A stretch of 64,000 nucleotides of DNA, taken from contig NZ_JACHIG010000007.1 in NCBI RefSeq assembly GCF_014203095.1, positions 305,869-369,868 of the forward strand, in the 5' to 3' direction. This DNA comes from Prosthecobacter vanneervenii (lineage in GTDB: Bacteria > Verrucomicrobiota > Verrucomicrobiia > Verrucomicrobiales > Verrucomicrobiaceae). A program made the position numbers and the translations under genes. Every line of letters starts with the position of its first letter. Position 1 is the first letter of the stretch. The notes under the pieces are model-generated. The model saw only the letters and a list, made by a program, of their open reading frames with translations. It was not told the origin of the DNA and searched no databases. This document shows positions 59,001 to 64,000 of the stretch, in pieces.

Positions 59001-59792
59001 ATTCAGAGCATTGCCGTGCTCCACCTGAGTGTTGGCTGCAGGCATGTCCCAGGCGGCACCCTCGGTGGCGGTGTTCAGGTTCAGCTTGCAGCTCTCGTCG
59101 TCCGTCCAAAAAGCGACACGTCCTACAATGGGAGTGTCCGCCGACACCACGTCTGCCGAAAAGCTGGCCTTGGTGCCGGTGAGGTTCGTCGGCACCACCA
59201 GGCGACCGTCCTTCAAAACATAGATCCAAGCTGCGGGCATGGGCAGTGAATGCAGGGCATCAGCACCTGGTGCAGCCTGGCGCAGCGCAAAGCCTGCCAC
59301 CCGGCCAATGGCCGCCGGATCAGCGATGGGGAACTTCTTCTCCACCGCGCCACTCCTGCTGCTCAGCACCGGCTCATTCAAATCGGTGTAGCCGGATGCC
59401 TGCACATTCCATTGATTTAGTGCTGCCGCCTCCTGAGTGAGGTCGAGCGTCGCGGAGTTCATGACTGGTGCAGAATAAAGACGGTAGTGCATGCGCGCTG
59501 TGGGCTGCGTCCCGAACACCCGGATCATTCCAGGCTGGGACACCCATGTCAGACGTTCACCGTCTGATGTTTTGCCGGGCAGTGTAGCGCGCTGCAGCTG
59601 CGTGATGACCATTTGCGCAGGCAGCTGCGCCAGAGCCTCCACCTCCTGAATTTTTCCCACTGCTGCGCTCTGTTTCCGACTTTGCATCCCGGTGCCAAGT
59701 ACTGCCAGCACCAGCACCATGATCATGGCCGCAAACACCAGCACGATGACGATGGCGCTGCCGCTCCGTCTGCAATGCCTGCGCGTTTTCAT
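55998..59792 (-). CDS. Verru_Chthon cassette protein A
   Basis: The product is 1264 residues. After RRSGSAIVIVLVFAAMIMVLVLAVL it has one N-terminal membrane helix like that of PilX/GspK-type proteins. Near residue 220 is GRVAFWTDDESCKLNLNTATEG, the hallmark of cassette protein A, and near the end are TPVTQPWPMSASFATEGKVNLNHQLMPF and FRTASEICGQFLVP. The length matches the family (about 1200). It probably has a GspK-like tip role in the pseudopilus. It lies three bases after the PEP-CTERM/PBP open frame and overlaps B. No D gene is visible beyond C. Confidence 0.88.
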   Translation of the reverse strand: MKTRRHCRRSGSAIVIVLVFAAMIMVLVLAVLGTGMQSRKQSAAVGKIQEVEALAQLPAQMVITQLQRATLPGKTSDGERLTWVSQPGMIRVFGTQPTARMHYRLYSAPVMNSATLDLTQEAAALNQWNVQASGYTDLNEPVLSSRSGAVEKKFPIADPAAIGRVAGFALRQAAPGADALHSLPMPAAWIYVLKDGRLVVPTNLTGTKASFSADVVSADTPIVGRVAFWTDDESCKLNLNTATEGAAWDMPAANTQVEHGNALNAPTGVESYRLSGHPAFTSLSPVLRNFGGAAAGSTQWPKPDEVNPLTADKSTPWARYVSLYQTLAPHGVGADLIARQDRHYATMDELFYSTQRQPNGSGGSSGFLMEPADLSMARFFLTTHSASPELNPFGGPKIALWMVPQDAAQRSVVDRHVMAACSLNAGTAQVAEFAFQRAANWSGTSSQGSSQSMTDDWAVQRNQNLYSWLQQMTSVAFPGYGASFLNKYGTQSRDQLLTSMLDMLRWTANTSACLPPGPGSANAQGLAEQSAVPLTITTTNGTTTRGFGRFPTITEVAVVFAFTDVERGSDGKPRDDNKDGICDRATKLRALMVINPMIPACGTPAVSPAWSVRIRRLQHFTIGQGIGLLLPGGNARNRCIFSSSLPFGAGTGWGGNNSAYACIASQFLQADGTPKVPGVVNDPARGFPFISSGDVSLLSGMGLAGSTLRFSGGAIVVDLMAPNASMTSPQAGDAIHSVEMEFPDQVIPMPSLLVSDFQSGPRSISSRFTPVTVGGEMRLPIIQRGDVVRSLILNPAGPSQGDVRLVAARRDLLLPDATNWYGTHPDYGTAATPAGQLKTEAQSLRDGAYMQSGQFGSILQPTRNTSGTLLSGVAYADNAIPAVPVGLNGATTLNAGVLGDWESGEGVLEDGPFVNRSRLLPAGCFARSTTGGSSLQATSDPLSEISSAICFGALPSGVYGNGTDGTPRPWQTLLFCANPAGRSTAANHTAQATDHFGFTSPPDHLWLEFFWTPVTQPWPMSASFATEGKVNLNHQLMPFTWIQRATALYGALKGVRITAIPTAALSSQNGSAKGNTDGSPLNATFKYEVDEGKTVDGLNQRLDGGDVFRTASEICGQFLVPRRISGHSYDSSGFSPADPASMQYGDMTMWWNGTTGSAGDAFEGTGDNLRESPYAQVHPRLCTQSNVYSVHYRVQVLRQARGAPAETWDEARDHVQAERRGCCVIERRLAQQATPLPDPATSTSARSLHEAHSFRIVSQTVFGP

Positions 59793-59795
59793 GAC

Positions 59796-61436
59796 CTACG
59801 GCTTCACCAATTCGCTCATGGCTGGATAAAACAGATGCGGCTCATCTGGCTTGCGGGTTGAGTAGTCGCGCAGAAAGGACTGTCCGGCCTCGCCAGTCAT
59901 CCAGGCATGCAGTGCCTTGGAGCCGGGTTGGTTGCTTTGTGGAAATTTCTTTTCATCGGCTACCATGACCACATAGGGCCTTCGCATCGCGGGATCTCCC
60001 TGCACCATGACAACCATGCCTGCAGAGGGTATTTTGCCCTTGAGAATCGGAATGCGGCCCACAATGACATAAGCTTTCTTGGAAGCAGCATATTCCACCA
60101 CCGCCTGAGGCGCCTTGCTTTCATCTTTGAGCACCCAGTTTCCTTTGGGTTCCTCACCCGCCGCTTTCCAAAGGCGATGGGACACCTCCCGGCTGCCCGG
60201 GCCCATGAAATCGACAAACGGAGACTGGCTTTGCGCGATCTTTTTCAGCGCCTCCGCGCCATCCTTCATGCCTCGAATGCCAGCCGGATCATCCGCAGGG
60301 CCCATGATGCAGTGTTCGTTGCGCGCCCAGGGCTGCATGTCCTTGGCAAAGCCATTGGCCACCATCTCCGTGGCTTCGTCGCTGGAATGCAGTGTCACCA
60401 GATCCACGAGCCCACCTTTGAGGGCCTGAGCCAGCACGGCTTTGGGGCCCGTGGCCACCAGTTCCACCGGCCAGCCGGTGTCTTGGGTGAATTTTTCCGC
60501 CAGTTCCGGCCACATGCCGCCGAGCGTCATGCCACCGATGACTGCGACACGTACCGGCTGCTTTTTCGCAGAATCTGCGGCCGGCAACAGTACAGGGCAC
60601 AAAACGGCTGCGATGATGATGAAGCGCTTCTTCATGCGATGAGGCTCAATGGTTTTCACCGGCTTCCTTCTTCTGCCCAGCGTGCAGGCTGCTCCGATCA
60701 AAAACAGCATCGCTCGTCCAGGCTCAGGAGTGGCCGAGGCTGTGATGATCAAGGCTGGGCGGCGTGATGCGGTGCCGAAATTGCGTGAGTTAAAGAAAGC
60801 GGCCACCGTACTGTCAGATGGGTCTGCGGTGAGGGCAAAGCTGGCCTGACCGCCGCTGAAGAGATCATTCAGCAAAGTGCTGGAAGGTGTGAGTGTGTAA
60901 CTCGCAGTCACTCCATCGCCCACGTTCGCCAGATTGAAGGCTCCCAGAGACTGCGCACCACTCAGCAGCCCGCTCATGTCTGTCCATTTTACTCCCGTCG
61001 TTGTGGGGGTGTTCGGATTACCTGTTCCTTCCGTCCAAGAGTTGGAGGAGATGAGGCTGACATCAAAGGTTCCGGTCTGGCTTGCGTTGAAAAGTGCGTT
61101 GTTCACCGTGGCTGTCGTCAGCTGCAGGCTGATGCTGTTGATGTTCCAGCCGCCGACGCCGTAAGTGGTGTTGAGGGAGGAGGCTGCACTGGAGAGATCA
61201 AAGCGCAGGAGGCTGTCGAAAGTACCCTTAGAGAGCGCCGCCGAGACTGCCAGCGCGCCCGCCCCGCCATAATTGTTCCCTGTTAGGTCATTCGACGGGC
61301 CGGTGGTCACGAAGGCATCGCCGTTGCTGGTGCCGGTGCCATCTGGCTGCAACGTGATCGTGGTGGCTGCCATAGCCGCCCCTGGCAGCAAGGAGAGTAC
61401 CAGCAGGATAAAAAGTGGTGTTAGGCGGGTCGTCAT
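59796..61436 (-). CDS. Fused frame: PEP-CTERM protein joined to a periplasmic binding protein
   Basis: The continuous frame codes 546 residues. Residues 1-267: signal peptide (LFILLVLSLLPGAAMA), a beta-rich DNRLRE-like body (FDSLLRFDLSSAASSL), and a PEP-CTERM signal, ATPEPGRAMLFLIGAACTLGRRRKP, of normal layout. Residues 268-546 start with a second Met and signal peptide (MKKRFIIIAAVLCPVLLPA, ATG at 60635) and form a PBP-like_2/TupA-type binding protein (VDLVTLHSSDEATEMVANG, DFMGPGSREVSHRLW). Each half is complete, and only a stop codon is missing between them. So either a recent fusion by a one-base indel, or two proteins where the second is translated from 60635. A sorting signal in the middle of a protein makes no sense otherwise. 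Confidence 0.8.
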   Translation of the reverse strand: MTTRLTPLFILLVLSLLPGAAMAATTITLQPDGTGTSNGDAFVTTGPSNDLTGNNYGGAGALAVSAALSKGTFDSLLRFDLSSAASSLNTTYGVGGWNINSISLQLTTATVNNALFNASQTGTFDVSLISSNSWTEGTGNPNTPTTTGVKWTDMSGLLSGAQSLGAFNLANVGDGVTASYTLTPSSTLLNDLFSGGQASFALTADPSDSTVAAFFNSRNFGTASRRPALIITASATPEPGRAMLFLIGAACTLGRRRKPVKTIEPHRMKKRFIIIAAVLCPVLLPAADSAKKQPVRVAVIGGMTLGGMWPELAEKFTQDTGWPVELVATGPKAVLAQALKGGLVDLVTLHSSDEATEMVANGFAKDMQPWARNEHCIMGPADDPAGIRGMKDGAEALKKIAQSQSPFVDFMGPGSREVSHRLWKAAGEEPKGNWVLKDESKAPQAVVEYAASKKAYVIVGRIPILKGKIPSAGMVVMVQGDPAMRRPYVVMVADEKKFPQSNQPGSKALHAWMTGEAGQSFLRDYSTRKPDEPHLFYPAMSELVKP

Positions 61437-61569
61437 GATTCGATCCTATCAAAAAGCCATATTAACGTATTGATCATCAGCAATGTCATTATCATGTCAA
61501 AGAGGAAAGTGAATGTTCTCTTTCAAATCATTTCATGTGGGACATGAAGAAGGCTCATCCTCTGGGGGA

Positions 61570-62262
61570 TTATGTGGAAGGGGGCAAAAGGAAGGCGAGG
61601 ATCTGGGCCATGAGGGAGTTGATGCTGGTATAGGCTTCGGGAGGGGTGGCGCGGAGGGTGGACTCGGACTGGACGAAGGTGCTCGGAATCAATTCGTTGC
61701 GGCAGTGGGAGATGATGGAGTCGGCGCTTTCGGGCGTGGTTTCGAGGTGGAACTGGAGACCGATGACGTTGGGGCCGAACTGGAAGGCCTGGTGCTCGCA
61801 GGCGGCGCTGCGGGCGAGATGGATGGCTCCTGGTGGGAGGTCGAAGGTCTCGCCGTGCCAGTGGAAGACGGTGGCGGTGGGTGGGAAGTGGAAGGTATGG
61901 GAGGGGCTGGGGACGGAGGTGATGTCGAACCAGCCGATCTCGCGGTGTTTGCCAGGGTAGATGGAGGCTCCTAAAGCACTGGCGATGAGCTGTGCACCGA
62001 GACAGATGCCGAGGACGGGGATGCCGCGCTGGATGGCGGACCGGATGAACTGTTTCTCGGTGATGAGCCAGGGGAGGGCGGCCTCGTCATTGACGCTCAT
62101 GGGGCCACCGAGGGCGATGATGAGGTCGATGGTGGCAAGATTTGGAAGGACGGGGCTTTCGTAGAAGCGTGTGTCGCTGATGCTGGCACCGCGATTTTGG
62201 AGCCAGGGAGCGATGCTGCCGAGGCCTTCGAACGGGACGTGCTGGAGAATGTGGACGTTCAT
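61570..62262 (-). CDS. Class I glutamine amidotransferase
   Basis: Starting at ATG 62262 the product is 230 residues. The catalytic triad is visible: PVLGICLGAQLIASALG with the nucleophile Cys, and GLQFHLETTPE with the His and the Glu two residues later. The segment LIIALGGPMSVNDEAALPWL is typical of the YfeJ/GuaA-like amidotransferases that lack a fused synthetase. It could detoxify or move ammonia from glutamine or act on a gamma-glutamyl compound. It is divergent from the HTH regulator gene with 123 bases between. The 133 bases on its other side are AT-rich and probably hold the promoter of the fused gene. Confidence 0.88.
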   Translation of the reverse strand: MNVHILQHVPFEGLGSIAPWLQNRGASISDTRFYESPVLPNLATIDLIIALGGPMSVNDEAALPWLITEKQFIRSAIQRGIPVLGICLGAQLIASALGASIYPGKHREIGWFDITSVPSPSHTFHFPPTATVFHWHGETFDLPPGAIHLARSAACEHQAFQFGPNVIGLQFHLETTPESADSIISHCRNELIPSTFVQSESTLRATPPEAYTSINSLMAQILAFLLPPST

Positions 62263-62385
62263 TTGAGGAAAATTGGATGCAGCTTTAATGCCTGCTTTTT
62301 GTGTCGGATTCGGCAAAAAAGGCCGGTTTCGGGGGGTGGGCCGGGGTTTGACGGGGGATGGAAAGGGCGGCAGTATGACGGGATC

Positions 62386-63456
62386 ATGTCACGCGCGAAA
62401 AATCCAGAGCATCCGGTGGCGGCGCTGCGCAAGGCGCGGGGGTGGTCGCAGGAGGAGTTCTCGAAGATGGCGGGGATGCCGCGGAGCTCGCTAAGCGCGA
62501 TCGAGGCGTGGCGGCTGACGCCGTCTGTGTCGGCGGCGCTGGCGGTGGCGAGGGCGCTGGGGTGCCGTGTGGAAGAGCTGTTTGAGGCGGCTGCGAGTCC
62601 TGGGCCGCGGCAAGGGGGGCAGGTGCTGTGGGCGTGGAAGGCGACCTCTGGCGCGGGGCGCTACTGGGAGGCGGAGGTGGGTGGCAGGAAGTGGCTGTTT
62701 CCTGTGGAGACGCTGCCGGGGGTCTCATGGGCGCATGATGGGATCTGCCACGGCGAGGTGATGAAGGAGAGCAGGAGGAGCGATGCCTCGAAGACTCTGG
62801 TGATGGCGGGGTGTGACCCGGCGGCGGGGCTGCTGGCTGCGGAGTATGCGGCGGCGTCTGGATTTCGGATGCTGACTTTCACACGCGGTGGCGGTGCGGC
62901 GCTGGAGCTTTTGAGGCAGGGGGTGGTGCATGTGGCGGCGCTGCATCGGTCCACGGAGGAGCGGCCGGAGAGGAATGCGGAGACGGTGCTGGAGAGGCTG
63001 GGCAGCGGTTACCGGCTGCTGAGAAGTGCGGAGTGGCAGGAGGGGATTGCGCTGCCTGCGGCGGATGCGATTTCAAGTGTCACGGCATGTGCGCAGCAGG
63101 TGAGGCAGTGGGCGATGCGGGAGCCGGGCTCTGCGGCGAGGGAGTGCCTGGATGAGCTGCTGGGCCAAGCGACGGTGCCCGAGCATGTGGTGCTGAGCCA
63201 TCAGGCGGTGGTGGAGGCGGTGAGGAGCGGCTGGGCTGAGGCTGGGGTGTGCGTGCGGCTGTGCGCGGAGGATGCGGGGCTGCGGTTTCTGCCAGTGAGG
63301 CGGGAGTCGCTGGACTTGTGCTTTGCGGTGGCGATGGAGGGTGATCCGAGGATTCGGGCGCTGATTCAGCTGATGCGGAGCCGGGAGCATCGGAGGCTGA
63401 TCGGGGAGCTGCCGGGGTATGATGAGAGGAATACGGGCGAGCTGGTGACGGTGTGA
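62386..63456 (+). CDS. HTH regulator with periplasmic-binding-protein-like domain
   Basis: Starting at ATG 62386 the product is 356 residues. Residues about 9-65 are a Xre-type HTH (VAALRKARGWSQEEFSKMAGMPRSSLSAIE). After a linker, residues about 130-340 resemble the PBP-like_2 (molybdate/tungstate-binding-like) fold: VMAGCDPAAGLLAAEYAAASG, VVHVAALHRSTEERPERNAE and LIQLMRSREHRRLIGELPGYD, the last typical of the ending of such sensors. It probably senses an oxyanion or other small ligand and regulates transport. The binding protein of a similar fold at 59796 could be its target. It is divergent from an amidotransferase gene. Confidence 0.83.
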   Translation: MSRAKNPEHPVAALRKARGWSQEEFSKMAGMPRSSLSAIEAWRLTPSVSAALAVARALGCRVEELFEAAASPGPRQGGQVLWAWKATSGAGRYWEAEVGGRKWLFPVETLPGVSWAHDGICHGEVMKESRRSDASKTLVMAGCDPAAGLLAAEYAAASGFRMLTFTRGGGAALELLRQGVVHVAALHRSTEERPERNAETVLERLGSGYRLLRSAEWQEGIALPAADAISSVTACAQQVRQWAMREPGSAARECLDELLGQATVPEHVVLSHQAVVEAVRSGWAEAGVCVRLCAEDAGLRFLPVRRESLDLCFAVAMEGDPRIRALIQLMRSREHRRLIGELPGYDERNTGELVTV

Positions 63457-63529
63457 GAGGTGCCTGTGGCGACTGATCAGCGGAGGTGTGGCAGCCTTTG
63501 CGAAAGATGTTGTTTGTGAACAAGCACTT

Positions 63530-64000
63530 CTATTTATCACCAATCGGAGCTACACGCAGACTGCGCAGGGTGTAGAAGGGCGCGGAGGATTCGGTGAGAC
63601 GGCGGGCTCCGCTTTTGCGTCTGGGGCCGAAGAGTTCGCGCTGGGACTCGAAGACGCCTTCGACGAATTCTTTACTGCCGAGAGCGAGGCCGTCGGTGAA
63701 GTAGCGCACTCGCAGGCGGATGAGTTCGGCGGTGCTGAGCTTGCCTTTCTCGGTTAGTACAGCACGGGCGGTTTCGGTGCTGAGGCCTTGACGCACGACA
63801 TGTTTGTTTTGGGCATCTTTGATCTCGCGGCCGTCAGTGTGCAGCAGGCTGCGGTAGGCTTCGGCGGCAGCGGCGCTCTTCCAGCCGTCCACGGGTTTGC
63901 CCAGTGCTTTGCAGAGGCCGCGCTGGGCTCTCCGGCTGCCACCGAGGGCTTCGGCGTAGCCGCACCAGCGGTAGTCTTTCGGGTCTTTGACGAGGCCAGC
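63530..64000 (-). CDS. RAYT/Y1-type transposase, C-terminal part (N-terminus beyond window)
   Basis: The frame is open from the window edge for 157 codons. It reads GLVKDPKDYRWCGYAEALGG, the phrase that follows the catalytic region in REP-associated tyrosine transposases (Y1_Tnp, IS200-like), then ARRGL-like RAQRGL, and a C-terminal extension with ELIRLRVRYFTDGLALGSKEFVE, seen in planctomycete/verrucomicrobial RAYTs. The catalytic His-x-His and Tyr lie beyond the window. The stop at 63530 is followed by an AT-rich stretch with a small TTGTT/AACAA repeat, but no clear REP palindrome. Confidence 0.82.
   Translation of the reverse strand, partial: AGLVKDPKDYRWCGYAEALGGSRRAQRGLCKALGKPVDGWKSAAAAEAYRSLLHTDGREIKDAQNKHVVRQGLSTETARAVLTEKGKLSTAELIRLRVRYFTDGLALGSKEFVEGVFESQRELFGPRRKSGARRLTESSAPFYTLRSLRVAPIGDK

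Noticed and set aside
63504..63522. TTGTT/AACAA repeat beside the transposase as a REP element
   Set aside because: Five pairs only and AT-rich; REP palindromes are longer and GC-rich.
1..64000. CRISPR arrays, tRNA and rRNA genes, riboswitches
   Set aside because: No regularly spaced repeats, no cloverleaf-like sequence in the short gaps, and no recognisable aptamer cores were seen by eye.

Overview
The window reads as chromosomal DNA of a verrucomicrobium, most likely a Verrucomicrobiaceae/Prosthecobacter-like soil or freshwater bacterium. The evidence is GC-rich, densely coding sequence; several proteins of the planctomycete/verrucomicrobial families DUF1501, DUF1549/DUF1553, DUF1552 and DUF1592-type cytochromes; two sulfatases; a PEP-CTERM protein; and a Verru_Chthon A-B-C pseudopilin cassette. 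The genus is an inference. I see no rRNA, tRNA or CRISPR array, and no gene-free stretch longer than 300 bases.

Layout. 1-10.4 kb: YHYH protein (cut by the window edge), MFS_3 exporter, DUF1501 protein, glycosyltransferase 39-TPR fusion, DPM1-like glycosyltransferase, LysR regulator divergent from a small ferredoxin, ceramidase-like secreted protein, YhcH/YjgK/YiaL protein. 10.5-20.1 kb: secreted haem protein with a Calx-beta domain, then a run of DUF1549/DUF1553 cytochrome, DUF1501 protein, MFS transporter and a Tat-exported protein of unknown function. 20.2-27.3 kb: a signalling/transport locus. A cyclic-nucleotide-binding-domain PP2C phosphatase converges on a five-gene minus-strand operon of a tandem-duplicated TrpX-like binding protein, a STAS protein, an ABC permease, an ABC ATPase, and a fused anti-sigma kinase-STAS protein. 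27.4-31.7 kb: beta-propeller, sialidase-like and sulfatase operon plus a DedA-like membrane protein. 31.7-39.8 kb: glycoside hydrolase-GT2 fusion, small membrane protein, RodZ-like protein, a large secreted propeller-like protein, AraC regulator, GT2.

39.8-54.6 kb is the most interesting region. An arsenic cluster (arsR, DUF6428, aquaglyceroporin, arsC, putative outer-membrane barrel) and a second cluster (PiT-family permease, near-identical barrel, exported rhodanese) both sit behind palindromes of one pattern, TATTTGS-N8-SCAAATA. A related palindrome lies between a second ArsR regulator and a CobW-type GTPase. Together they look like one regulon for arsenic (or a similar oxyanion), with a previously unassigned outer-membrane component. 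Interspersed are a sulfatase, DUF1552 and DUF1592-type proteins in inverted orientation, a low-GC gene, a TPR protein and a membrane-protein gene carrying an in-frame amber codon.

54.6-64 kb: Verru_Chthon cassette C-B-A, an open frame joining a PEP-CTERM protein to a periplasmic binding protein, a class I amidotransferase, an HTH regulator with a binding-protein-like domain, and the C-terminal part of a RAYT-type transposase at the edge.

All homology calls rest on reading motifs and recalled family features. No database search was run.
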